A stretch of DNA of 64,000 bases. Source: Streptomyces sp. Mut1 (GTDB lineage Bacteria; Actinomycetota; Actinomycetes; Streptomycetales; Streptomycetaceae). The position numbers were made by a program, and so were the translations under genes. The notes below the pieces were generated by a model. It did not search any database, was not told the DNA's origin, and worked only from the letters and a program-made list of their open reading frames with translations. Below, piece after piece: positions 52,957-61,311 of the stretch. Every line of letters starts with the position of its first letter. Position 1 is the first letter of the stretch. The stretch is from the NCBI RefSeq assembly GCF_030719295.1, contig NZ_CP120997.1:5962001-6026000 (forward strand). Reading direction: 5' to 3'.

Positions 52957-55407
52957 CTACACCGGGCCGGCGATCACCGCGACCGGGCTCGGCAGCGGCG
53001 TCCCCGAACCGTCGCGCCGCGGATCGGGCTCGGGCAGCGAGGCCGGGGCGCCGTTCTTCTGCGCCGCCCTGGCCGGAGTCGTCCCCGCCCAGGCGAACAC
53101 CAGCACGTCCTCGCCCTTCAGGAACCGCTGGCAGCGCACCCCACCGGTCGCCCGGCCCTTGCGCGGATACTGGTCGAACGGGGTCAGCTTGCATGTCAGC
53201 ACCGAGTCGTCCAGCGTGCCGTGCGAACCCGCGACCGTGAACACCGCGCCGTCCGCCGCCGGGTCCACCGCGGCGAACGAGAGCACCCGCGCACCCGCCG
53301 CCAGCTTGACGCCCGCCATACCGCCGGCCGGCCGGCCCTGGGGACGTACCTGCGCGGCCGGGTAGCGCAGCAGCTGCGCGTCCGAGGTGATGAAGACGAG
53401 GTCCTCCTCACCGGTCCGCAGCTCGGCCGCGCCGACGATCCGGTCACCGTCCTTGAGGGTGATGACCTCCAGCTCGTCCTTGTTGGCCGGATAGTCCGGC
53501 ACCACGCGCTTCACGACGCCCTGCAACGTGCCGATGGCCAGGCCGGGTGACTCCTCGTCGAGCGTGGTGAGACAGACGATCTCCTCGTCCGCCTCCAGCG
53601 TCAGGAACTCCCCGATCATCGCGCCGCCCGACAGACTGGGCGCCGCGTGCGTGTCCGGCAGCTGCGGCAGATCGATCACCGGCAGCCGCAGCAGCCGCCC
53701 GCCGGACGTCACCAGGCCGATGTCACCGCGTGCCGTCGCCGGCACCGCGGAGACGATCACGTCGTGCTTGGACCGCTTGGCACCCTCGGCGAAGACGATC
53801 GGGTCGTCGTTGGCCGTACGCGCCAGCAGACCGGTCGAGGACAGCAGCACCCGGCACGGGTCGTCCGCCACCTCCAGCGGCACCGAAGCGACCTGCGCGC
53901 CGGCCGACTCCAGCAGCACCGTGCGCCGGGCGGTGCCGAACTTCTTGGCGACCGCGGCCAGTTCCGAGGAGACCAGCTTGCGCAGCTCGGTGTCCGAATC
54001 GAGGATCGACGTCAGCTCGGCGATCTCGGCGTTCAGCCGGTCCTGCTCGCTCTCCAGCTCGATCCGGTCGAACCGGGTCAGCCTGCGCAGCGGTGTGTCC
54101 AGGATGTACTGCGTCTGGATCTCGCTCAGCGCGAAGCGCTCGATGAGCCGCTCCTTCGCCTGCGCCGAATTGTCGCTCGACCGGATGAGCCGGATGACCT
54201 CGTCGATGTCGACCAGGGCGACCAGCAGACCCTCGACCAGGTGCAGACGGTTGCGGCGCTTGGTCCGGCGGAACTCGCTGCGCCGGCGCACCACCTCGAA
54301 GCGGTGGTCGAGATAGACCTCCAGCAGCTCCTTGAGGCCCAGCGTGAGCGGCTGGCCGTCGACCAGGGCCACGTTGTTGATACCGAAGGACTCCTCCATC
54401 GGCGTCAGCTTGTAGAGCTGCTCCAGCACCGCCTCCGGCACGAAGCCGTTCTTGATCTCGATGACCAGGCGCAGGCCGTGCGAGCGGTCGGTGAGGTCCT
54501 TGACGTCGGCGATGCCCTGGAGCTTCTTCGCCGAGACCAGGTCCTTGATCTTGGAGATCACCTTCTCCGGACCGACGGTGAAGGGCAGTTCGGTGACGAC
54601 CAGGCCCTTGCGGCGCGGCGTGACGTTCTCCACGACGGCCGTCGCGCGGATCTTGAACGTGCCGCGGCCCCTGGCGTACGCGTCCTTGATGCCGCCGAGG
54701 CCCACGATGCGCCCGCCGGTCGGCAGGTCGGGGCCCGGGACGAACCGCATCAGGGTCTCCAGGTCCGCGCCCGGATGCTTGATCAGGTGCCGGGCCGCGG
54801 CGATGACCTCGCCCAGGTTGTGCGGCGGCATGTTGGTCGCCATGCCGACCGCGATCCCGGTCGTGCCGTTGACCAGGAGGTTGGGGTAGGCGGCCGGGAG
54901 GACGACCGGCTCCTGCTCCTGACCGTCGTAGTTCGACTGGAAGGCGACCGTCTCCTCGTCGATCGACTCCGTCATCAGCGAGGTCGCGTCGGCCATCCGG
55001 CACTCGGTGTACCGCATGGCGGCCGGCGGGTCGTCGTTGCCCAGCGAGCCGAAGTTGCCGTGGCCGTCGACCAGGGGGAGGCGCATCGAGAACGGCTGGG
55101 CCATCCGCACCAGCGCGTCGTAGATCGACGCGTCGCCGTGCGGGTGCAGCTTGCCCATGACTTCGCCGACCACCCGGGCGCACTTCACGAAGCCGCGGTC
55201 CGGGCGCAGGCCCATCTCGTTCATCTGGTAGACGATGCGGCGGTGCACCGGCTTCATGCCGTCACGGGCGTCCGGCAGGGCCCGTGAGTAGATCACCGAG
55301 TACGCGTACTCGAGGAAGGAGCCCTGCATTTCGTCGACGACGTCGATGTCGAGGATCTTCTCCTCGAAGTCGACCGGCGGCGGGGTCTTCGTGCTGCGGC
55401 GGGCCAT
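52957..55407 (-). CDS. parC: DNA topoisomerase IV subunit A
   Basis: An 816-residue breakage-reunion subunit. AAGGAG lies about 12 bases before the ATG (complement of 55405-55407). The active-site Tyr133 is in [10 protein letters not shown], and the quinolone-determining region reads [17 protein letters not shown] with the wild-type-like Ser94 and Asp97. The C-terminal domain carries six beta-pinwheel-like repeats ([56 protein letters not shown]). It pairs with ParE at 41080. The two genes are separated by about 10 kb and face each other. It converges on the CobW-like gene with only a weak 5-bp hairpin between. Confidence 0.96.
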   Translation of the reverse strand: MARRSTKTPPPVDFEEKILDIDVVDEMQGSFLEYAYSVIYSRALPDARDGMKPVHRRIVYQMNEMGLRPDRGFVKCARVVGEVMGKLHPHGDASIYDALVRMAQPFSMRLPLVDGHGNFGSLGNDDPPAAMRYTECRMADATSLMTESIDEETVAFQSNYDGQEQEPVVLPAAYPNLLVNGTTGIAVGMATNMPPHNLGEVIAAARHLIKHPGADLETLMRFVPGPDLPTGGRIVGLGGIKDAYARGRGTFKIRATAVVENVTPRRKGLVVTELPFTVGPEKVISKIKDLVSAKKLQGIADVKDLTDRSHGLRLVIEIKNGFVPEAVLEQLYKLTPMEESFGINNVALVDGQPLTLGLKELLEVYLDHRFEVVRRRSEFRRTKRRNRLHLVEGLLVALVDIDEVIRLIRSSDNSAQAKERLIERFALSEIQTQYILDTPLRRLTRFDRIELESEQDRLNAEIAELTSILDSDTELRKLVSSELAAVAKKFGTARRTVLLESAGAQVASVPLEVADDPCRVLLSSTGLLARTANDDPIVFAEGAKRSKHDVIVSAVPATARGDIGLVTSGGRLLRLPVIDLPQLPDTHAAPSLSGGAMIGEFLTLEADEEIVCLTTLDEESPGLAIGTLQGVVKRVVPDYPANKDELEVITLKDGDRIVGAAELRTGEEDLVFITSDAQLLRYPAAQVRPQGRPAGGMAGVKLAAGARVLSFAAVDPAADGAVFTVAGSHGTLDDSVLTCKLTPFDQYPRKGRATGGVRCQRFLKGEDVLVFAWAGTTPARAAQKNGAPASLPEPDPRRDGSGTPLPSPVAVIAGPV

Positions 55408-55742
55408 CGCTGCTGCGACTCCTTCACGGATTCTGTGCGGGCAACCTCAGGTTCCCTCAGGTTCTGACGCGCACCATTGTGGACCGCGCCACTGACAACC
55501 CTGACCTCGACCCGTCCCAAAGGGTGTTCTCCGTACGTTCCGAGGGGGCCGGAGACCGCCCGTCCGCACCTTCTCGTGAACTTTCACCGTGAGGGGAACT
55601 TCGCCAGGTTTCTGTTCGCTTGCATACAGTGGCTGTGTCTCGAATCAACCTCGCGGAACCAGCTCGCGAAGCGGCTTCACCCACATCTTCACCCACATCT
55701 TCATCCACATCGACAACCAGTAGCGCGATCGAAGGGACGTAC
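55408..55742. other. Divergent parC / M16 peptidase upstream region
   Basis: This 335-base gap holds a direct repeat CCTCAGGTT (55445 and 55456), a small palindrome GTGAA-CT-TTCAC near 55576, and a 12-bp tandem repeat (55675-55710). TACAGT (55625-55630) could be a -10 element but has no good -35. The open frame of the peptidase continues upstream through the repeat to about 55620, so a longer N-terminus (Ser/Thr-rich) is conceivable. Confidence 0.45.
55675..55710 (+). repeat. 12-bp tandem repeat, 3 copies
   Basis: CTTCACCCACAT repeats at 55675, 55687 and 55699; the third copy has one change. It lies in the 5' region of the M16 peptidase gene and is unusually AT-richer than its surroundings. 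Confidence 0.85.
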
Positions 55743-57113
55743 ATGCCCATGGGTCACACGGCCACAGCCCAGGCCGGCTCCGGCGGCTTGACAGCGACCG
55801 AGCACCGTCTGGCCAACGGCCTGCGCGTGGTGCTCTCCGAGGACCATCTGACCCCGGTCGCGGCGGTGTGCCTCTGGTACGACGTCGGCTCGCGCCACGA
55901 GGTCAAGGGGCGCACCGGTCTCGCGCACCTCTTCGAGCACCTGATGTTCCAGGGGTCCGGCCAGGTCAAGGGGAACGGGCACTTCGAGCTGGTGCAGGGC
56001 GCCGGCGGCTCGCTCAACGGGACCACCAGCTTCGAGCGGACCAACTACTTCGAGACGATGCCCACGCACCAGCTGGAGCTGGCCCTGTGGCTCGAAGCCG
56101 ACCGGATGGGCTCGCTGCTCGCCGCGCTCGACGACGAGTCCATGGAGAACCAGCGCGACGTCGTCAAGAACGAGCGCCGCCAGCGCTACGACAACGTCCC
56201 GTACGGCACCGCGTTCGAGCGGCTCACGGCTCTCGCCTACCCCGAGGGCCACCCGTACCACCACACCCCGATCGGCTCGATGGCCGACCTGGACGCGGCG
56301 ACCCTGGAGGACGCGCGCACGTTCTTCCGTACGTACTACGCGCCGAACAACGCGGTGCTGTCCGTCGTCGGTGACATCGACTCCGAGCAGACCCTCGCCT
56401 GGATCGAGAAGTACTTCGGCTCCATCCCGTCCCACGACGGCAAGCAGCCGCCGCGCGACGGCGCGCTGCCCCCGATCATGGGCGGCCAGCTGCGCGAGGA
56501 GGTCCGCGAGGAGGTTCCGGCGCGCGCCCTGATGGCCGCCTACCGGCTGCCCCACGACGGCACCCGCGAGTGCGACGCCGCGGATCTCGCGCTGACCGTG
56601 CTGGGCGGCGGCGAGTCCTCCCGGCTGCACAACCGCCTGGTCCGGCGTGACCGTACGGCCGTGGCCGCCGGATTCGGGCTGCTCCGGCTCGCGGGCGCGC
56701 CCTCGCTGGGCTGGCTGGACGTCAAGACGTCCGGCGGTGTGGAGGTGGCCGGGATCGAGTCCGCGGTCGACGAGGAGCTGGCCCGGTTCGCCGAGGAAGG
56801 CCCCACACCCGAGGAAATGGAACGCGCCCAGGCCCAGTTGGAGCGCGAGTGGCTGGACCGGCTCGGCACGGTCGCGGGCCGCGCCGACGAACTGTGCCGC
56901 TACGCCGTGCTGTTCGGCGACCCGCAGCTCGCGCTGACCGCGGTCAACCGGGTGCTCGACGTCACGGCGGACGAGGTCAAGGCGGCCGCCCGCGCCCAGC
57001 TGCGCCCCGACAACCGGGCGGTGCTGGTCTACGAACCGGTCGAGCCCGAGACCGCCGAAGAGGCGGAGGCCGCCGCCACCGACACCGACGCGCACGAAGG
57101 GGCGGACCAGTGA
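55743..57113 (+). CDS. M16 family zinc peptidase, catalytic subunit
   Basis: A 456-residue M16B pitrilysin-type protease. ATG 55743 has GAAGGGA upstream; a second ATG follows at 55749. The inverted zinc motif HLFEH (His62, Glu65, His66) is in GLAHLFEHLMFQG, and the distal Glu ligand is in ESMENQRDVVKNERRQ about 75 residues later. GSLNGTTSFERTNYFETMP is also typical. It overlaps a second M16 gene by 4 bases and presumably forms a heterodimer with it, the arrangement of mitochondrial processing peptidase. No signal peptide is visible. Confidence 0.93.
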   Translation: MPMGHTATAQAGSGGLTATEHRLANGLRVVLSEDHLTPVAAVCLWYDVGSRHEVKGRTGLAHLFEHLMFQGSGQVKGNGHFELVQGAGGSLNGTTSFERTNYFETMPTHQLELALWLEADRMGSLLAALDDESMENQRDVVKNERRQRYDNVPYGTAFERLTALAYPEGHPYHHTPIGSMADLDAATLEDARTFFRTYYAPNNAVLSVVGDIDSEQTLAWIEKYFGSIPSHDGKQPPRDGALPPIMGGQLREEVREEVPARALMAAYRLPHDGTRECDAADLALTVLGGGESSRLHNRLVRRDRTAVAAGFGLLRLAGAPSLGWLDVKTSGGVEVAGIESAVDEELARFAEEGPTPEEMERAQAQLEREWLDRLGTVAGRADELCRYAVLFGDPQLALTAVNRVLDVTADEVKAAARAQLRPDNRAVLVYEPVEPETAEEAEAAATDTDAHEGADQ

Positions 57114-58522
57114 CCGACGCTGCCGCGACTGAAGTTTCGATGCAGTACCACCCCCGGCCCGCCCCCGGCGCGGCCCGCCCCTGGGCCTTCCCCGCCCCCG
57201 AGCGCGGCTCCCTGCCCAACGGGCTCACCGTGCTGCGCTGCCACCGCCCCGGCCAGCAGGTCGTCGCCGTCGAGATCTTCCTCGACGCCCCGCTGGACAC
57301 CGAGCCCGAGGGCCTGGACGGCGTGGCCACGATCATGTCGCGCGCCCTGTCCGAGGGCACCGACAAGCAGAGCGCCGAGGAGTTCGCCGCCGAGCTGGAG
57401 CGGTGCGGCGCCACGCTCGACGCCCACGCCGACCATCCCGGTGTCCGGGTCTCCCTGGAGGTCCCGGCCTCCCGGCTGGCCAAGGCGCTCGGGCTGGTCG
57501 CCGAGGCGCTGCGGGCGCCGGCGTTCAGCGACAGCGAGGTCGAGCGCCTCGTGCGCAACCGCCTGGACGAGATCCCGCACGAGCAGGCGAATCCGGCCCG
57601 CCGCGCGGCCAAGCAGCTCTCCAAGGAGCTCTTCCCGGCCTCGGCCCGCATGTCGCGGCCCCGTCTGGGCACCGAGGAGACCGTGGCGCGGATCGACGCC
57701 GCGGCCGTGCGCGCCTTCTACGACGCGCACATCCGCCCGTCCACCGCGACCGCCGTCGTGGTCGGCGACCTGACCGGCATCGATCTGGACGCGCTGCTCG
57801 CCGACACCCTCGGCGACTGGTCGGGGAACGCCGGCCGGGCCCGCCCCTTCCCGCCGATCACGGCCGATGACACTGGCCGGGTGGTGATCGTGGACCGCCC
57901 CGGCGCGGTGCAGACGCAACTGCTCATCGGCCGCATCGGCGCCGACCGCCACGACAGCGTGTGGCCCGCCCAGGTGCTCGGCACGTACTGCCTGGGCGGC
58001 ACGCTCACCTCCCGGCTCGACCGGGTGCTGCGCGAGGAGAAGGGCTACACCTACGGCGTACGGGCCTTCGCCCAGGTGCTGCGCTCCGGCGCGGTGGACT
58101 CCGCCTCGGGCGCGACGGGCGCGGCGATGCTCGCCATCAGCGGCTCCGTGGACACCGAGTCCACCGGACCGGCGCTGGACGACCTCTGGAAGGTCCTGCG
58201 GACGCTGGCCGCCGAGGGTCTGACGGACGCCGAGCGCGAGACCGCCGTGCAGAACCTCGTGGGCGTCGCCCCGCTGAAGTTCGAGACGGCGGCCTCCGTC
58301 GCGAGCACCCTCGCCGACCAGGTGGAACAGCACCTTCCGGACGACTACCAGGCGACGCTGTACGCCCGCCTCGCCGAGACCGGCACCGTCGAGGCGACCG
58401 CGGCCGTGGTCAGCGCCTTCCCGGTGGACCGGCTGGTCACGGTCCTGGTCGGTGACGCCTCGCGCATCGAGGAGCCGGTCAGGGCCCTCGGGATCGGAGA
58501 GGTGACGGTCGTCAGCGGCTGA
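57110..58522 (+). CDS. M16 family peptidase, non-catalytic subunit
   Basis: A 470-residue M16 protein. GTG 57110 overlaps the upstream stop (GTGA). The HXXEH position reads ATIMSRAL, so no zinc site exists, but LREEKGYTYGVRAFAQ, the Arg/Tyr substrate-contact motif of the C-terminal domain, is intact. This matches two-subunit M16B peptidases in which one protein carries zinc and the other the R/Y pair. It is expected to act only in complex with the upstream subunit. It ends before a terminator with a T run at 58557-58594. Confidence 0.92.
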   Translation: MTDAAATEVSMQYHPRPAPGAARPWAFPAPERGSLPNGLTVLRCHRPGQQVVAVEIFLDAPLDTEPEGLDGVATIMSRALSEGTDKQSAEEFAAELERCGATLDAHADHPGVRVSLEVPASRLAKALGLVAEALRAPAFSDSEVERLVRNRLDEIPHEQANPARRAAKQLSKELFPASARMSRPRLGTEETVARIDAAAVRAFYDAHIRPSTATAVVVGDLTGIDLDALLADTLGDWSGNAGRARPFPPITADDTGRVVIVDRPGAVQTQLLIGRIGADRHDSVWPAQVLGTYCLGGTLTSRLDRVLREEKGYTYGVRAFAQVLRSGAVDSASGATGAAMLAISGSVDTESTGPALDDLWKVLRTLAAEGLTDAERETAVQNLVGVAPLKFETAASVASTLADQVEQHLPDDYQATLYARLAETGTVEATAAVVSAFPVDRLVTVLVGDASRIEEPVRALGIGEVTVVSG

Positions 58523-58556
58523 CCGCTCACACTCCGCCCGCCGCGCGGGCAACGGA

Positions 58557-58594
58557 GAGGCTCCGGCGTGTCGTTGCCGCCGGAGCCTCCTTTT
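58557..58594 (+). terminator. Intrinsic terminator with T run
   Basis: A perfect 12-bp stem (58557-58568 with 58578-58589) is followed by CTTTTA, the only classical U-tract terminator among those seen on the plus strand. Confidence 0.9.
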
Positions 58595-58750
58595 ATGTCT
58601 GATTCATGACTCTTTGTCTCATAGGTAATGAATCAACCCTGTGGGATGCGCTACAAAACCTCCCGTCCGTTTGGTGACGGGAAGCGCGGCCGCCTAGCGT
58701 CGGCCCGGCTGTCCGCCACTCGTATGCCGCATCCGCGGCGTACCGGGCAG

Positions 58751-58912
58751 TCATCGCCGAGTCCCCGTCAGGCGCGAGCCAGGGGAGCCGGGGACCCACG
58801 CAGTCCCTGGGGTGAATCGGACGCTTCCGCCTCCCGCGAGGCCGGGGCATCCGTAGGAGACCTTCCTGCTCCGAACCCGTCAGCTAACCCGGTAGGCGAG
58901 AAGGAAGGAAAG
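58751..58912 (+). ncRNA. Cyclic di-AMP riboswitch (ydaO-yuaA type)
   Basis: The leader before the M23 peptidase gene carries ydaO-type hallmarks in order: TCGCCGAG (58754 on), GAGCCGGGGACCCA (about 58785-58798), GGGGTGAATCGG (58809-58820), GTAGGAGACCTTCCTGCTCC and AACCCGTCAGCTAACC, then GGTAGGCGAGAAGGAAGG. CGCC near 58755 can close with GGCG near 58895. In actinobacteria this RNA turns off cell wall hydrolase genes when c-di-AMP is high. It ends about 14 bases before the ATG, so control of translation or of an overlapping terminator is plausible. Confidence 0.9.
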
Positions 58913-58925
58913 GACCAGCCACCCC

Positions 58926-59780
58926 ATGGCGTTCACCCGTGCCACCGGGAAGCACCGTGCCCCGGGCCGTCTGACGCGTACCGGCGCCAAGGCCGTCGGC
59001 GTCGCGACGCTCGCCGCCACCGGCGTCATCGGCTCCCTGGCCTCCCCGGCTCTCGCCGCCGGGGCCTCCCCGGCCCCCGCCGCCGACGAGACCGGTCTCG
59101 CCCAGATCATGTCCATCGAGAACACCCTCGCCGACCGGATCGACGCACAGGCCGCCGCGCAGCAGCACCAGGCCGACGTCGCCCAGAAGAAGGCCGCCGC
59201 CGAGGCGGAGGCGAAGAAGAAGGCCGAGGCGAAGAAGAAGGCCGAGGCGAAGAAGAAGGCCGCGGAGAAGGCCGCCAGGGCCAAGGCGAAGGCCGAGGCG
59301 GCCGCCCGTGCCGAGGAGGCGCGCGAGAGCACGTCCCGCGCGGCCCGCTCCTCCGCCCGCGCCACCCCGGGCACGTCCTACCAGCTCCCCGTCGCCGGCT
59401 CCTACGTGACCACCGGCTACAAGTCCAGCGGCTCGCTGTGGTCCTCCGGCAGCCACTCCGGCATCGACTTCCACGCCGCCTCCGGCAGCTCCGTCGTCGC
59501 CGTCGGCGCCGGTACGGTCGTCGAGGCCGGCTGGGGCGGGGCGTACGGCAACAACATCGTGCTCCGGATGACGGACGGCACGTACACCCAGTACGGCCAC
59601 CTCTCCTCGATCGGCGTCGCCGTCGGCCAGAGCGTCGGTGCCGGGCAGCGGATCGGGCTCTCCGGCTCCACCGGGAACTCCACCGGCCCGCACCTCCACT
59701 TCGAGGCCCGCACCACCCCCTCGTACGGCTCCGACATGGACCCGGTCGCCTACCTGCGCGCCCACGGCGTCACCGTCTGA
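58926..59780 (+). CDS. Secreted M23 family peptidoglycan endopeptidase
   Basis: A 284-residue secreted protein under riboswitch control. A signal peptide (MAFTRATGKHRAPGRLTRTG... ending SPALA-A) is followed by a Lys/Ala/Glu coiled coil (about residues 75-140) containing an 18-bp triplicated repeat (AEAKKK). The C-terminal LytM/M23 domain has HSGIDFHAASG (first zinc His and Asp), TYTQYGHLSSIGV and GPHLHFEARTT (HLH catalytic/zinc motif), all intact. It should cleave peptide bonds in peptidoglycan cross-links, for growth or spore germination. GGAAAGGA lies upstream. Confidence 0.95.
   Translation: MAFTRATGKHRAPGRLTRTGAKAVGVATLAATGVIGSLASPALAAGASPAPAADETGLAQIMSIENTLADRIDAQAAAQQHQADVAQKKAAAEAEAKKKAEAKKKAEAKKKAAEKAARAKAKAEAAARAEEARESTSRAARSSARATPGTSYQLPVAGSYVTTGYKSSGSLWSSGSHSGIDFHAASGSSVVAVGAGTVVEAGWGGAYGNNIVLRMTDGTYTQYGHLSSIGVAVGQSVGAGQRIGLSGSTGNSTGPHLHFEARTTPSYGSDMDPVAYLRAHGVTV
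59205..59258 (+). repeat. 18-bp coding tandem repeat, 3 copies
   Basis: The unit GCCGAGGCGAAGAAGAAG (coding AEAKKK) occurs three times at 59205, 59223 and 59241; the first copy has one change. It lengthens the coiled coil of the M23 peptidase. Confidence 0.88.
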
Positions 59781-59795
59781 CCGCCCGCCCGACTC

Positions 59796-59836
59796 CACGG
59801 CGAAGGCCCCGGCACCGTGCCGGGGCCTTCGCCGTG
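59796..59836. terminator. Terminator of the M23 peptidase gene
   Basis: A near-perfect 18- to 20-bp stem (59796-59815 with 59817-59836) lies 16 bases after the stop. Confidence 0.88.
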
Positions 59837-59969
59837 CCCGGACCCGCCCGTGACCAAAAGATATTCATGAATTCCCGCCCGGCATCGGAAATGTGGGCGC
59901 ATTGCAATAGAGTCGCGGCAGAGGTGTCGATCGGCCGCTGTTCGCGGGGATTGAGGCGGAGGTTCGGAC

Positions 59970-60674
59970 ATGCGTGTTCCAGCGCATTCGGTATGCACGG
60001 CAATCCGTGACGACATCGTCTCCGGTGTCTTCGAACGCGGCGGCCGGCTCACCGAGGAGGTGCTCGCGCGGCGTTACGGGGTTTCCCGCGTCCCCGTACG
60101 GGAAGCGCTGCGCACCCTGGAGTCCGAGGGCTTCGTGGTCACCCGCAGACACGCCGGAGCCTGCGTCGCCGAGCCGTCCGAGCAGGAGGCCGCCGACCTC
60201 CTGGAGGTCCGCATGCTGCTGGAACCGCTCGGCGCGGCCCGTGCCGCCCTGCGCCGCACCGACGCCCACCTCAAGGTGCTGCGCGGCCTGGTCAGACTCG
60301 GCCAGGAGCGCGCCCGCCGGGGCGAGGGCGAGGACCTGCGCTCCCTCGGCGGCTGGTTCCACGAGACGCTCGCCCAGGCATCCGGCAGCCCCGGCCTCAT
60401 CGCCCTGCTCACCCAGCTGCGGCACAAGATCGCCTGGATGTACGCGGTCGACCAGCCGGCCCGCCCGGCCGACGCCTGGGCCGAGCACGGCGCGCTCGTG
60501 GACGCCGTGGCGCGCGGCGACGCGGAGCGGGCGAGGGCCCTGGCCGCGCAGCTCGCCGAACGGGCGGGCGCCACGCACCGGCTGCGCCACCCCGCGCGGC
60601 CGGCCACCGTCCCCCGCGCCACCCGTGTGAGGACCTCGCAACGTGCCGTGAACACCGCGAGCGGCCGGAATTAA
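59970..60674 (+). CDS. GntR/FadR-family transcriptional regulator
   Basis: A 234-residue regulator. ATG 59970 follows GGAGG about 7 bases upstream. The winged helix has GGRLTEEVLARRYGVSRVPVREALRTLESEGFV, and the FCD domain covers about residues 70-205 (VRMLLEPLGAARAALR, GWFHETLAQASGS, EHGALVDAVARGDAERARAL). The target is unknown. TAGAGT at 59908-59913 may be a -10 and ATTCATGAAT (59863-59872) a small palindromic operator. Flanking intergenic DNA is unusually AT-rich on both sides. Confidence 0.9.
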   Translation: MRVPAHSVCTAIRDDIVSGVFERGGRLTEEVLARRYGVSRVPVREALRTLESEGFVVTRRHAGACVAEPSEQEAADLLEVRMLLEPLGAARAALRRTDAHLKVLRGLVRLGQERARRGEGEDLRSLGGWFHETLAQASGSPGLIALLTQLRHKIAWMYAVDQPARPADAWAEHGALVDAVARGDAERARALAAQLAERAGATHRLRHPARPATVPRATRVRTSQRAVNTASGRN

Positions 60675-60783
60675 CAAAGGGCACGTACAAAGAAAGAAAG
60701 GCGTATGTAAAAACACGTAAAAAGAGGCCGCCCGATTATTCTGTGCGCGCCGTCACCGCATTACCCGTACGCGTGCGCGCACG

Positions 60784-60821
60784 AAAAAGCCGCGACACCC
60801 CGTGAGGGGGGCCGCGGCTTT
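60784..60821 (-). terminator. Terminator of ptsH
   Basis: AAAGCCGCG (60786-60794) pairs with CGCGGCTTT (60813-60821); on the minus strand the stem is followed by TTTTTCG, giving a U tract. It lies 35 bases downstream of the HPr stop. Confidence 0.85.
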
Positions 60822-60856
60822 CCCGTGAGAATTCCGGCGATCGTGGCCGCGCGGAC

Positions 60857-61138
60857 TCAGACGGTCTCCGGAAGCTCCTCGAGCCCCTCGGCGACCAGCT
60901 TGGCCAGACGGTCCAGAGCGGCCTCGGCGTTGTCCGCGTCGGACGCGAGGACGATCTCCTCGCCGCCCTGCGCCCCGAGCCCGAGCACCGCGAGCATGGA
61001 GGCCGCGTTCACCGGGTTGCCGTCCGCCTTGGCGATGGTGACGGGAACGCCGGAAGCCGTAGCGGCACGGACGAAGATGGAAGCGGGGCGGGCGTGCAGG
61101 CCCTCGGCCCAACCGACGTTGACGCGGCGCTCAGCCAT
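60857..61138 (-). CDS. ptsH: Phosphocarrier protein HPr of the sugar PTS
   Basis: A 93-residue HPr. The ATG complementary to 61136-61138 (MAERRVNVGW) has AAGGG upstream. The phospho-acceptor His15 is in EGLHARPAS, and the region around the regulatory-type serine is NAASMLAVLGLGAQGGEEI with Ser47. HPr passes phosphate from enzyme I to sugar-specific EIIA proteins. In Streptomyces HPr kinase-type control is absent or limited, so the serine may not be used. It is divergent from the PatA-type gene across a 173-base gap. Confidence 0.95.
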   Translation of the reverse strand: MAERRVNVGWAEGLHARPASIFVRAATASGVPVTIAKADGNPVNAASMLAVLGLGAQGGEEIVLASDADNAEAALDRLAKLVAEGLEELPETV

Positions 61139-61311
61139 GGTTCTGCCCTTCACGATTCAATGGTTGTCTAGACCAGTCTCTCATGTGGTGCGCGATGCTC
61201 CGGGTCGACCCGCGGGCCCTCCCGCGCCCCGCACCGTACCGTCGTCCGGACACCCAGAGTGCCCCGGCCCCGAGCCCCCCGCGACCGGTGGGACCGCCGT
61301 AGGCTTGGCCC

